A stretch of DNA of 37,223 nucleotides. It comes from an uncultured Bacilli bacterium (GTDB lineage: Bacteria; Bacillota_I; Bacilli_A; RFN20; CAG-826). Positions 9,328-18,139 of this stretch are shown here, piece by piece; the first letter of the stretch is position 1; each line of letters begins with the position of its first letter. Location: assembly GCA_944368975.1 (NCBI GenBank), contig CALVXI010000005.1:84967-122189 (forward strand). Reading direction: 5' to 3'. A program made the position numbers and the translations under genes. A model generated the notes under the pieces. That model ran no database searches. It had not been told where the DNA came from and was given only the letters and a program-made list of their open reading frames with translations.

Positions 9328-12300
9328 ATGAAAAAAGCAGCAAAATTATGCGCTTTTGTTCTTGCTGGAGTTATTACTTTTGGTGGATTAACTGCTTGTA
9401 CAGAACAAAATAATGACGTGGTAAATAATATTACTTTATCGATTTCAACAACTAAAAATGAAATTAAGGTTGGTGAAACTTTAGAGATTAGTATTGAAAC
9501 TAATGGAGATAAAACTAAAGTTGTTTTTAATAGTAGCGACACATCAGTATGTAGTGTAACTGATGGTGTAATTACTGGATTAAAAGAAGGAACTGCTCAA
9601 ATTAGTGCAACACTTGATAATGTTACAAGTAATATTATTAATATTAAGGTTACTAAGGATAATGAAGATCCAGATGTTATTACTTTATCGATTTCAACTA
9701 CTAAAACTGAAATTAATGTTAATGAAACTTTAGAAGTTGTAAGTACAACTAATGGTGATGCTTCTAAAATTATTTATTCAAGTAGTAATACTTCAGTAGC
9801 TTCTATTTCTACTAGTGGTGTTATAACTGGTTTAAAAGCAGGTACAACCGATATTAGTGCTACTTTAGGTAATGTAAAAAGTAATACAATTACAATCACT
9901 GTAAAAGAAGGGACTATAATTAACGATACTCCTGAATATCTTCAAGGTGGATTTAAATTAAATGATTATAGTTTTACTAAGGATGAAAACTTTACTATTG
10001 AAGATTTTATAAATGCAATAGAAGAAGTCTTAGTTGCTCTTTATAGTGATAATGAAAATATTAAATATTTATTAGATGAAAATAATAATTTATTACCATC
10101 TATTACTAGTAATGAACAATTCATTGATTATTTTAATGAATATTCTAATTTTGGTGTTCAGGAAACAGATTTTAATAAATTAAAAGATATTTTTATTAAT
10201 TTAGAAAATGGAACACTTCTTATTAATTTAATGATTGGAAATGGACCTAATCAACTTCCACCATCAAATCTTGATATTGTTAATGCTTTAAAAGAGTTAT
10301 TTGAAAGTTTAGTTACAAATTTAACTAAAGAGGAATTTGTTAGAGTTACAACGCCATTAATTACAAGATTAATGAAAATTGGCACAACATCAGCAAATTA
10401 TAATAGTTTTAGTTTATTTGGAGCTACTTTAGGAGAAGGTAATTTTAATTCACTTGATCGAATAATTGAAATAGCTTCTAATAATGATGTTAAAGAATTT
10501 TATACTAATATTAAGAATAATAGTGTCACTTACAATTTTAATGAAATTTACGATAAAATAGCTGATTTTATGCCATATTTATCGCAAATTGGCTATGAAT
10601 TTTTCAATTATATTTTTAAAAATTGTGATGATACAAAGATTAACCAAATAGTTAATGCTATTGTAATGGTAATTGAACAAAGTGAAGTTGATTATTCATT
10701 ATTATTAGTTTTAGGTAACACAATTGGTGATTTCTTAGTTAATAACTTTGTTGATTATGAATCATTTAAAAATGTTTTAGAAAAATATTTAGATTTTGTT
10801 AAAGACAATTATGAATTAATCATTAATTCAAGTGCTTTAAATGGAATTGGATATTCTTTAATTTTTGTTCCTACTAATATCGAGAGTAAAATTGATGAAG
10901 TCAAAACTTATTATAAAGAACTTTATAGTTTAATTCGTTATGCTGGTGAAATTTTAAGAACAATGACTTTAGAAGAATTAACAAGTTATGTTAATTTATT
11001 CTCTAACCAAAGTAGTCAAGAAGTTAATGTTGAAGCATTTATTTTATTCTCAAAGAAATTTGTATCAACTTTTACTTTATTTGGAGAACATGCTAGTGAT
11101 GTTAAAAATGATATTAGTAAAATAATTAGTTTTGCTACTGCAAATCCTCATGTTATGACATACATCATCTTTATGCCTTATACAAATCAAACTTCACATA
11201 TGTTACCTAAATTCAATGTAACTTCTAGTGAGTTAATTGCTGAAATTGAATATGCAAGTGGACTTGATGTTACTAATATAAGTGATGAAGACTCTGAGAG
11301 AATTACTTTATTTATTCAAAAGATTGCTCCTACAAGTAATGAAGAAATGGTAGCTTATAATCTTGTTAGTAGAAATCCTGTTACTTTAAATTCTACTTTA
11401 GAAGATTGTTTTGAAGGTTTACAAAAATTTGAATATTATGGAGAATCACAAGAGCCAACTTTAATAAATATTAATGAATTAAATGTTACTGGTTTTGATA
11501 CATCAACATACGGATTTAAAATCTTAAATTTCACTTATGATAATTTTGATTTTACCTTCGCATATATTGTTGGTGATAGTAGTGGTTATTCAAACATGCA
11601 AACCTTAAGACCAATTGAAGATGATTATCAACTTGATTATTGGTTTATTAAAGATGATCTATACGACACAGTTTATATAGGAGATTTCAAAAACACTGCT
11701 AAAACAAGTGATTTAATTGGTTTCTCAACAAGTGAACCAGGTGAACACATTGCCTTTTATAAAAATAATGATGTATATTATGCCTTTAAATATATCGTTT
11801 GTGAAAAAATAGGCGAACCTGTAGAAGAATATTATTTATATAACTACGCATATGAAGGAATGACATTAGAAGAACTTAAAAACACTAATATAAGCTATTA
11901 CAAATATCAAGAATATGGATATACTGATTATCGTGGTTTATATACTGGAATGTCTAGTCCCGTTGTTAGTAATGAATATGAAATTCTTAATGTCTTAAAT
12001 TATACAGAATCGGAATTTAATAATCTTGTTAAAACTCCTGGAACATATGAATTTGAGTTAGAAATTAGAGATATGAAGACTCAAGAAACTTCAACTATCA
12101 CTATAAATATTGAAATTTATGAAGTAATTGATAATAAAAATGAGTACCGTTCACAATTTTTTAATAGTGGTGATAACTTTTTACCTAATAGTATAGACTT
12201 AAATTCTTTAATAGGACAAAATATAAGCGAAGAAGAAGTTTTAATTCTTAATAATAATGGTGAACCATATCATAGATACACTGGCAACTACAAAGAATAC

Positions 12301-12726
12301 ACTATTACTGATATTGTAAACATTGATGAAATTGATCAATTTAGTAATGAAGAGCAAAATGTTATTTTTGAAGCTAAAGATATAGAAACTGGAGAAATAA
12401 AAAATATAATTATTCCATTTAAATTTGTAACTGTGCAAGAAATATTTATGTTAGAATGTTTTAAAAATGATGCAGTTAGTAAAGATGAACTTGTAATTGG
12501 CGGAACAATTACACTTGACTTCTTAGGTATGGAATATGAATTCATTACTTTTAATGAAGATGGAATAGAAAGGCCAATTCAATCAAATTTACAGTTAAAC
12601 AATTATAAAATCACCATTACAAATGTTGAATTTATTGATGATACTTGGGCTATCGTTTATTTTAATGTTTTTGATAAAGAATTTTCTATAGAAGTAAAGT
12701 ATTATACTGATGCTGAAGTTAAATAA
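9328..12726 (+). CDS. Large surface lipoprotein with two bacterial Ig-like (BIG2) domains
   Basis: The start is the ATG at 9328, preceded by GGAGG (9316-9320); an upstream in-frame TTG at 9307 lies before that ribosome site and is rejected. The protein has 1132 residues. A lipoprotein signal peptide ends at LTAC with lipidated C24, so it is anchored to the outer face of the membrane. Two tandem BIG2 domains follow (about 35-108 and 115-192), each opening with the same ITLSISTTK and carrying a GVITGLK motif, which suggests recent duplication. The remaining roughly 930 residues are Asn/Glu/Tyr-rich and match nothing I know; the middle is mainly helical and the last third looks beta-rich. The gene overlaps the following ABC transporter by 17 bases, so the two are probably one functional unit, for example a surface protein served or regulated by that transporter. 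Confidence 0.88.
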   Translation: MKKAAKLCAFVLAGVITFGGLTACTEQNNDVVNNITLSISTTKNEIKVGETLEISIETNGDKTKVVFNSSDTSVCSVTDGVITGLKEGTAQISATLDNVTSNIINIKVTKDNEDPDVITLSISTTKTEINVNETLEVVSTTNGDASKIIYSSSNTSVASISTSGVITGLKAGTTDISATLGNVKSNTITITVKEGTIINDTPEYLQGGFKLNDYSFTKDENFTIEDFINAIEEVLVALYSDNENIKYLLDENNNLLPSITSNEQFIDYFNEYSNFGVQETDFNKLKDIFINLENGTLLINLMIGNGPNQLPPSNLDIVNALKELFESLVTNLTKEEFVRVTTPLITRLMKIGTTSANYNSFSLFGATLGEGNFNSLDRIIEIASNNDVKEFYTNIKNNSVTYNFNEIYDKIADFMPYLSQIGYEFFNYIFKNCDDTKINQIVNAIVMVIEQSEVDYSLLLVLGNTIGDFLVNNFVDYESFKNVLEKYLDFVKDNYELIINSSALNGIGYSLIFVPTNIESKIDEVKTYYKELYSLIRYAGEILRTMTLEELTSYVNLFSNQSSQEVNVEAFILFSKKFVSTFTLFGEHASDVKNDISKIISFATANPHVMTYIIFMPYTNQTSHMLPKFNVTSSELIAEIEYASGLDVTNISDEDSERITLFIQKIAPTSNEEMVAYNLVSRNPVTLNSTLEDCFEGLQKFEYYGESQEPTLININELNVTGFDTSTYGFKILNFTYDNFDFTFAYIVGDSSGYSNMQTLRPIEDDYQLDYWFIKDDLYDTVYIGDFKNTAKTSDLIGFSTSEPGEHIAFYKNNDVYYAFKYIVCEKIGEPVEEYYLYNYAYEGMTLEELKNTNISYYKYQEYGYTDYRGLYTGMSSPVVSNEYEILNVLNYTESEFNNLVKTPGTYEFELEIRDMKTQETSTITINIEIYEVIDNKNEYRSQFFNSGDNFLPNSIDLNSLIGQNISEEEVLILNNNGEPYHRYTGNYKEYTITDIVNIDEIDQFSNEEQNVIFEAKDIETGEIKNIIIPFKFVTVQEIFMLECFKNDAVSKDELVIGGTITLDFLGMEYEFITFNEDGIERPIQSNLQLNNYKITITNVEFIDDTWAIVYFNVFDKEFSIEVKYYTDAEVK

Positions 12727-15394
12727 CGTAACAAAAATTTATAAAACAAAAGATTTTAGTATAGGCGCCTTAAGTGGCGCCTCTTTAGCATTACCAGATG
12801 TTGGTTTTATTTCTGTTTTAGGAGATAGTGGAAGTGGTAAAACCACATTATTAAATTTAATAGGTGGTCTTGATAAAGTTAGTAGTGGCGATATTTATTT
12901 TAATAACGAAAATATTACACTTTATGATGATTTAAAGTTAACAGAATATCGAAAGAAACATATTGGTTTTATCTTTCAAAACTTTGGGTTAATCCCATAC
13001 TTAAATGTTTATCAAAATATTAAAGTTAGCTGTGATTTATTAAATGAAGACAATAATTGTAATGAGAAAATTAATAATATTTTAAATAAAGTTGGTCTAT
13101 TAGATAAAGCAAAAAAATATCCAAAAGAACTTAGTGGTGGAGAAAAACAACGTGTTGCTATTGCTAGAGCTTTAATAAATTCACCATCGATAATTTTAGC
13201 TGATGAACCTACAGGACAACTTGATAAAACTAACTCTTTGGAAATTTTAAAATTGTTAAAGTCGATTTCTAGTAGTTATCTAGTAATTATGGTGACTCAT
13301 AATGAAGAATTTGCTAAAACCTTTAGTGATAGAATAATTATTCTTGAAGATGGAAAAATTATAAAAGATTCCATTTTAAATGAAAAAATATCTAAGAATT
13401 GCATGGTTTTTGAAAAATCTAATAAGAAATGTAAGCATATCAAAATTAGAAATCTTTTTAGTTTACAATTTTTTAGAAGTTTTAAACATAAACTTAAAAT
13501 AATCTTAACTTCTTTAAGTTTTGCAATAGGTTTAGGTGGCTTAAGTTTATGTTTAGCACTTAATAATGGAGCGAATAGTTATATTAATAATTTAGAAACA
13601 ACTACTTTAATTCGTTATCCTATTAGCATCGAAGATATATCATTTAATGGTTTAGATATTAGCGATTATTTTAAAGACGATGAAGAAGGAATATATCCTG
13701 ATTATCAATATTTAAATGTTAGTAATAATAATTATGTTACGCATATTAATTTAATTAATGATTGTTATCTTAATTATTTAAATAATTTATCTACTAATTT
13801 ATATGATTCAATAAGCTATCGTTATAAAGTAAATATGAATCTAATAACAAATGATAATGGAATTTATAAAGGTTTTATAAATAGTCCAACTAATTTTACT
13901 AGTGATGTAATTTCTAATACAAATTATTTTAATTCTTTAACTAATTATGAAAAGACTATTAATGAATTCGATGTAATAAGTGGTAGATTACCACAAAATA
14001 GAAATGAGTTAGTTTTAGTGACTGATAAATATAATAATATTCCAAGTAATTTATTAACTAATATTGGTATAACTACATCAAATGAAAAATTAAATTTTAC
14101 CGATATCATCGGTAAAAAATATAAATTAGTTAATAATAATGATTTTTATAGTGATTCAAATGTTTATACAGAAGCAAATGGTATATTTCTTAAAGAAAGT
14201 TATTTATTCAAAGAGAATGATTTAAGTATTTATACTCTTTATGATTTAATTATTGATCTTAATAATAATTATCAAAATGAGATGTATGATAAAGTTAAAG
14301 AAAACTTAAAAGAAATTATTAAATATATAGATATTCCTAATGGTATAGATATCGATATTGATAGTATTGATTTTTCAAATGAGGATGAAATGCTTGATTT
14401 TATTTCTAGTTTGCATCAAAGAAAAACGATAACTTATTTTAATAATCCAGATACTAATAGATTAAAAGAAATTTATAATGATAAATTTATCGGTGAAGAA
14501 TTAGAAATTGTTGGTATTATTAGGCCTAATGAAAATAGCTATATATCTAGTTATTCTCCAGGTTTATATTATTTAGAAGAATTAAAAGATTATGTTATTA
14601 ATTTTAATAATTTAGGGGTTAATGATATTAATAATGATGGAATTATTAATGAATTAGATGATACACGAAATAAAGTAACGAAAGAATATGAAAAAGCATT
14701 TTATTTAAATTATGATGGAAGACTTAATTATAATTTTTTAAATATAATTGATAATAATGATTTAAATAACGATTATTTAACTTATTTAAATAATCGTAAG
14801 GTATATGGACTTGATAATTATATTAGTAATATTTTGATATATCCGAAAGACTATGATAGTAAGATAGAGATATTAAATTATTTGGATGAATATAATACAA
14901 ATCTAGATTCTAAAGACATGATTACATATATTGATTTAAGTGGTGACATTATGGATAGTGTTCATCAAATAATTAACTTTTTATCGATAATTTTAATAAG
15001 TTTAAGTTCAATAAGTTTACTTATATCTATTATTATGATTATTGTAATAACTTTTAATTCTATAAATGAAAGAACTTATGAATTTGGTGTATTAAGAAGT
15101 TTAGGAGCAAGAAAAATAGATATCGGAAATTTAGTTATCATTGAATCAATATTTATAAGTATATTATCTAGTTTAATAGGTTTATTAATAAGTTACATTA
15201 TGACTTATCCTTTGAACAATATTTTAAATGGAGTCTTTGGAAATTTATTACTTTATAATGTTGTAAGGGTTGATATTTTAAATATTCTATTAATATTAGG
15301 AATAAGCTTATTTTTAGTTATTATTGCTAGTTTAATACCAGCAATTAAAGCAAGTAAAAAGAAACCTATTGATGCACTTAAAGCTATTGAATAA
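12710..15394 (+). CDS. ABC transporter with fused ATPase and FtsX/MacB-type permease
   Basis: The ATPase domain (1-230) is of the LolD/MacB type: Walker A GDSGSGKTT from G38, signature LSGGE at 141-145, ILADEPTGQLD, and switch His in VTHNEE. A first membrane segment (about 260-280) is followed by an unusually large extracytoplasmic domain of roughly 460 residues and then three C-terminal membrane segments with the FtsX-family motif FGVLRSLGA. The order (ATPase, TM1, large outer domain, TM2-4) is that of MacB, a mechanotransmission exporter, but the outer domain is about twice the usual size. It includes an EF-hand-like loop at 639-650 (D-x-N-x-D-G-x-I-N-x-x-D). It starts inside the end of the lipoprotein gene (17-base overlap), so the pair is translationally coupled. 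The substrate is unknown; lipoprotein or peptide handling is plausible. Confidence 0.9.
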   Translation: MLKLNNVTKIYKTKDFSIGALSGASLALPDVGFISVLGDSGSGKTTLLNLIGGLDKVSSGDIYFNNENITLYDDLKLTEYRKKHIGFIFQNFGLIPYLNVYQNIKVSCDLLNEDNNCNEKINNILNKVGLLDKAKKYPKELSGGEKQRVAIARALINSPSIILADEPTGQLDKTNSLEILKLLKSISSSYLVIMVTHNEEFAKTFSDRIIILEDGKIIKDSILNEKISKNCMVFEKSNKKCKHIKIRNLFSLQFFRSFKHKLKIILTSLSFAIGLGGLSLCLALNNGANSYINNLETTTLIRYPISIEDISFNGLDISDYFKDDEEGIYPDYQYLNVSNNNYVTHINLINDCYLNYLNNLSTNLYDSISYRYKVNMNLITNDNGIYKGFINSPTNFTSDVISNTNYFNSLTNYEKTINEFDVISGRLPQNRNELVLVTDKYNNIPSNLLTNIGITTSNEKLNFTDIIGKKYKLVNNNDFYSDSNVYTEANGIFLKESYLFKENDLSIYTLYDLIIDLNNNYQNEMYDKVKENLKEIIKYIDIPNGIDIDIDSIDFSNEDEMLDFISSLHQRKTITYFNNPDTNRLKEIYNDKFIGEELEIVGIIRPNENSYISSYSPGLYYLEELKDYVINFNNLGVNDINNDGIINELDDTRNKVTKEYEKAFYLNYDGRLNYNFLNIIDNNDLNNDYLTYLNNRKVYGLDNYISNILIYPKDYDSKIEILNYLDEYNTNLDSKDMITYIDLSGDIMDSVHQIINFLSIILISLSSISLLISIIMIIVITFNSINERTYEFGVLRSLGARKIDIGNLVIIESIFISILSSLIGLLISYIMTYPLNNILNGVFGNLLLYNVVRVDILNILLILGISLFLVIIASLIPAIKASKKKPIDALKAIE

Positions 15395-15452
15395 TTTAAA
15401 AACCTTCTAAATCTTAACTATTTTTTATTTTTTATTTCACTATTGACAAGAG

Positions 15453-15461
15453 TGATACAAT
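15453..15461 (+). promoter_or_regulatory. Candidate extended -10 promoter for the flavin reductase gene
   Basis: TGATACAAT is an extended -10 (TGn plus TACAAT). It would start the transcript a few bases before the AAAAGGAG ribosome site. A TTGACA at 15443-15448 is only 7 bases upstream and cannot act as its -35. Confidence 0.45.
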
Positions 15462-15481
15462 TAAATTAAAAGGAGAAATTT

Positions 15482-15820
15482 ATGAGAATTAATTTAGGGA
15501 ATAAAGCATATTTATATCCTCAACCAGTATTAATTATTGCAACATTTGATAAAGATAATAATCCTGATGCAATGAATGCTGCTTGGGGAGGAGTAAGCGA
15601 TTATAGTCAACTTATTATGTGTTTAAGCCATACACATAAAACTGTTGGTAATATCTTAGAAAATAAAGAATTTACAGTAAGTGTAGGTGTTAAATCTAAA
15701 GTAGTTGAATGCGATTATTCAGGAATTGTGAGTGGTCATAAAGTTAAAAATAAACTAAAAGAAGCTAATCTAACATATTCTGAAAGTAAAAATATTCATG
15801 CCGTTATACCAAACTTATAA
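15482..15820 (+). pseudogene. Flavin reductase-like gene, 5' part (interrupted by the IS607-family element)
   Basis: The first 107 codons encode the N-terminal half of a flavin reductase-like (FMN-binding split-barrel) protein, with the family pattern YPQPVLIIATFD...NAAWGG and FTVSVG. Genuine sequence ends at the Ala codon 15800-15802. The last five codons before the stop come from the inserted element. The ribosome site AAAAGGAGAAAT is intact. Joining codon 15800-15802 directly to 17803 restores an uninterrupted 186-residue frame reading HAPIINELPLTFECRL across the seam, the usual length for the family. The present product (112 residues) lacks the C-terminal half and is probably non-functional. 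An intact version would reduce or bind flavin in the cytoplasm. Confidence 0.9.
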
Positions 15821-15960
15821 ATAATTATAAATTAATATAAAAATTATGTTGGTTTCTTGTTTCTACCTTACTGGTTGATAAACGATTTACATCGAAATCT
15901 TTTATCAGAGCCGTTAAGTCCGCAAGCGTAAATTCGGCAGTAACTCTACCTACTTTTTTA
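15783..15960 (-). ncRNA. Predicted TnpB omega-RNA (reRNA): scaffold in the tnpB 3' end plus guide from flanking DNA
   Basis: Known TnpB systems use an RNA made from the end of tnpB through the element end into flanking DNA. Only 22 bases separate the tnpB stop (15825) from the element end, so the scaffold must overlap the coding sequence. A strong hairpin is visible at 15876-15907: 7 bp, one mismatch, 5 bp and a 6-base loop. The stretch from about 15890 to 15960 is richer in G and C than its surroundings. The guide would begin GGCATGAATATT and read into the interrupted gene. The 5' boundary is a guess. Confidence 0.5.
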
Positions 15961-17105
15961 ATTAAATAATTATATAAATTTATTGCAGCATTAAAATCAC
16001 GATCAATTGTAATGTTGCAGTTATCACAAATAAATTTTCTATCACTTAATTTTATTTGAGAATTATAATTACCGCAATTTGAACAAATTTTAGTACTAGC
16101 AAAAAATCTATCCGCGGAAAGAAAATATTTTCCAACCATATCACATTTTGAATGTATCTTTTCTTTAAGTTTATAAAAAGATACCTCACTAATAGCTCTT
16201 GCTAAATGATGATTTTTAAGCATTCCTTTAACATTTAAATCTTCCATGCAAATAAAATCAAAGTTTTTAACAATTACGGATGAAACCTTTTCAATAAAAT
16301 CGGTTTTCATATTTAAAATACGTAAATGTTTTTTCGCTAGGCGAAAGGAAGCTTTTAAATAATTTTTAGACTTTTTAGTTTGATCCCCCTTGGTTCTTGG
16401 GTGAATCTTTCTATCAAGTTGTCGAGATAATTTAATAAGCTTTTTGCTTTCTCTTTTTATGCCTTCAGGCAAATGAATACTAAATGGAACTGAAAGAGTT
16501 AAAGCTGACTTAACTCCTAAATCAATTCCAAGAGCTTTTTCTTTAAAAATAGCAAGTTTAGCTTTCTTATTTAGTAACTCTTCTTCAGAAATTGCAAAAG
16601 TAAAAGAAACAAAATATATTGAATATATATGAGAAATTGTACAAGATAAAATTTTTCCATCATATTTAATTTTTTCAGTTAATTTTATAGGTTTATCAAG
16701 TAAAGGAATTTTTATATACTGCTTATTTGAATGAGGTTTTGTAACGATTTTAATTTGATCTCCGCCAATATAAAAACTTTCATTATTTGACTTCTTTTTA
16801 AAAGCAAGCTCAATTGGTTTACCTCCTTTTTTTAAAGTATCCTTAATAGCTTTATTTAGATGAATAAAAGGTTGTTGGGTAGCATATTTTGTAACGTCGT
16901 AAACAAAAGGAAATTTCTCTCTTTTTAAAGAATTAAATTGCTTTTTTAAATCATAACCATTTTTAAACATACCTTTCTTAATGTTTTCGTTATATTGCTC
17001 TACACCCCAATTATATGCAAAGCGTTTACAACCAAAACATTTATTAAGATATGTTTTTTGTATATTATTTGGTTCAATTTTTATTTTCTGTGAGATTTGT
17101 TTCAA
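15825..17105 (-). CDS. tnpB: TnpB (IS605 OrfB-like) RNA-guided nuclease of the IS607 element
   Basis: A 426-residue protein of typical TnpB size. The N-terminal OrfB helix-turn-helix region opens KIKIEPNNIQKTYLNKCFG. The RuvC-like nuclease keeps all three acidic positions: D in LGIDLGVKSALT, E in CMEDLNVKGM and D in TIDRDFNAA. A zinc finger with two Cys pairs (CSNCG and CDNC) lies between the last two. The C-terminal tail (EFTLADLTAL...LSTSKVETR) is the conserved part whose DNA also encodes the guide RNA scaffold. TnpB cuts DNA matching the guide and helps keep the element at its site. The start lies 32 bases inside tnpA, consistent with coupled translation. Nothing in the sequence indicates inactivation. 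Confidence 0.95.
   Translation of the reverse strand: MKQISQKIKIEPNNIQKTYLNKCFGCKRFAYNWGVEQYNENIKKGMFKNGYDLKKQFNSLKREKFPFVYDVTKYATQQPFIHLNKAIKDTLKKGGKPIELAFKKKSNNESFYIGGDQIKIVTKPHSNKQYIKIPLLDKPIKLTEKIKYDGKILSCTISHIYSIYFVSFTFAISEEELLNKKAKLAIFKEKALGIDLGVKSALTLSVPFSIHLPEGIKRESKKLIKLSRQLDRKIHPRTKGDQTKKSKNYLKASFRLAKKHLRILNMKTDFIEKVSSVIVKNFDFICMEDLNVKGMLKNHHLARAISEVSFYKLKEKIHSKCDMVGKYFLSADRFFASTKICSNCGNYNSQIKLSDRKFICDNCNITIDRDFNAAINLYNYLIKKVGRVTAEFTLADLTALIKDFDVNRLSTSKVETRNQHNFYINL
15830..15846 (+). repeat. 17-bp direct repeat near the left end of the IS607 element (copy 1)
   Basis: AATTAATATAAAAATTA occurs here, 27 bases inside the 15803 end, and again identically at 17738-17754, about 48 bases inside the other end. 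Matching sites near both ends are candidate TnpA binding sites. This copy overlaps the last codons of tnpB. Confidence 0.5.
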
Positions 17106-17721
17106 CTACTTTCTCCAAATCACTAATAAGTTTTTTATTCTTCTCACTGCGACTTCCATATAATCGAGCAGAAAAAACTGTAATGATTTCTAAAACATCC
17201 TTAGCAAGTTCTTCTTCAAAAGAAGGAGTTTCATCACCTTGATTTATAATAATGATTTCAACATTTTTTGCTTCGCATATTGAGAAAACTAATTCTGCAC
17301 CGAAACGTAAAAGCCTATCCTTATGAGTTAAAATTAATCTTTGAACCTGATTATCTAAAATTAAATCAATAAGTTTTGTTAATCCCTTTTTATAGTAATT
17401 CATTCCAGAACCAATATCTTGAATTACTTCATACTTATAGCCATGTTTTGCACAATAGAGTTCCAATAATTGGACTTGTCGATTTAAATCTTCTTTTTGA
17501 TCATGAGAAGAAACTCGAGCATAAGCAATTGTTTTTAAATCATCTTTAGTAAAAATAATATTTCTGTTTATATTTCGTAATGATTCAATTCTATATCGCC
17601 TTGCTTTCCCCTTTGTAAGCTCATCAGGCTTTAAAAGTCCTTTCTTATCCCAGTTACGAAGTGTTGTTGTTGTAACACCTAAAATTCTTGCTGCTTCACT
17701 AATATTAACTAACTTTCCCAT
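17074..17721 (-). CDS. tnpA: IS607-family serine recombinase transposase
   Basis: A 215-residue protein. The N-terminal MerR-like winged helix (VNISEAARILGVTTTTLRNW) is followed by a serine-resolvase catalytic domain with AYARVSSHDQKEDLNRQ, whose serine after R-V is the nucleophile, and DIGSGMNYYKKGL and HKDRLLRFG, the conserved arginine motif. A DNA-binding domain before a catalytic domain is the IS607 order, the reverse of ordinary resolvases. The ATG at 17721 is chosen because it lies exactly six bases after an extended -10 (TGTTATAAT); an upstream in-frame TTG at 17739 would precede that box. It catalyses excision and integration with little target specificity beyond a dinucleotide core. 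Confidence 0.95.
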   Translation of the reverse strand: MGKLVNISEAARILGVTTTTLRNWDKKGLLKPDELTKGKARRYRIESLRNINRNIIFTKDDLKTIAYARVSSHDQKEDLNRQVQLLELYCAKHGYKYEVIQDIGSGMNYYKKGLTKLIDLILDNQVQRLILTHKDRLLRFGAELVFSICEAKNVEIIIINQGDETPSFEEELAKDVLEIITVFSARLYGSRSEKNKKLISDLEKVVETNLTENKN

Positions 17722-17727
17722 ATTATT

Positions 17728-17736
17728 ATTATAACA
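17728..17736 (-). promoter_or_regulatory. Extended -10 for leaderless tnpA
   Basis: On the minus strand TGT-TATAAT is followed by AATAAT and the tnpA ATG. There is no ribosome site, which fits a leaderless transcript. Confidence 0.55.
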
Positions 17737-17737
17737 C

Positions 17738-17754
17738 AATTAATATAAAAATTA
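17738..17754 (+). repeat. 17-bp direct repeat near the right end of the IS607 element (copy 2)
   Basis: This copy is identical to 15830-15846. It lies just upstream of the tnpA -10 box, so recombinase binding here could also repress tnpA transcription. Confidence 0.5.
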
Positions 17755-17802
17755 CATAAAATTTTGTAATTTTTTATAATAAATATATATCAGCTAAAAC
17801 CC

Positions 17803-18042
17803 CCTATTATTAATGAATTACCTTTAACTTTTGAATGTCGATTAATAAGTTATGATAAAGAAAGTGAATTATTGAAAGCTGAAATTATTAATTGCTTAGC
17901 TGATGAATCAATTTTAACTAATAATAAAATAGTTCCAGATAAGCTTGAAGCAATAAGTTATGATGGATTTAATCATACTTATTTACTTGTTAAAGGTGAG
18001 GTTGGTAAAGCTTTTCAAGAAGGAAAGAAACTTATTAAATAA
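17803..18042 (+). pseudogene. Flavin reductase-like gene, 3' part
   Basis: Eighty codons in one frame, PIINELPLTFECRLISYD through EGKKLIK and a TAA stop, encode the C-terminal half of the flavin reductase-like protein whose N-terminal half ends at 15802. It has no start codon or ribosome site of its own next to the element. The two parts join without a lost or gained base when the element (15803-17802) is removed. Confidence 0.9.
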
Positions 18043-18139
18043 TTTGTTTTTAATCTAAATATTATCTTTATTTATTAATATATTTTATGAGTAACTCTGA
18101 TATTAAAATTATTAATTATGAAGATAAATATCTTAATGA

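Larger units (their letters stand above)
15803..17802 (-). mobile_element. IS607-family insertion sequence (tnpA-tnpB), 2.0 kb
   Basis: Boundaries come from restoring the broken flavin reductase frame. The left flank ends in CC (15801-15802), and the right side reads CCCCC before TATT (17800-17804). This fits an IS607-type crossover within a CC/GG core without target-site duplication, though the run of C leaves one or two bases of ambiguity. Inside, on the minus strand, lie an IS607-type serine recombinase and a TnpB, overlapping by 32 bases in the order normal for the family. Both genes look intact and the host frame has no other lesion, so the insertion appears recent. The tnpB region contains more C/G-rich stretches than the surrounding genes. 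Confidence 0.93.

Noticed and set aside
9255..9542. Minus-strand open frames inside or across the lipoprotein gene and similar antisense frames (for example 6579-6809, 12241-12545, 23515-23817, 35444-35836)
   Set aside because: They lie opposite well-supported genes, show low-complexity translations and have no ribosome sites or recognisable domains.
15443..15461. TTGACA plus TACAAT as a normal promoter before the flavin reductase gene
   Set aside because: The two boxes are only 7 bases apart; just the extended -10 is usable.
17722..17739. TTG start at 17739 for tnpA
   Set aside because: It would precede the extended -10 box; the ATG at 17721 lies exactly six bases after TATAAT and begins the usual MerR-like N-terminus.
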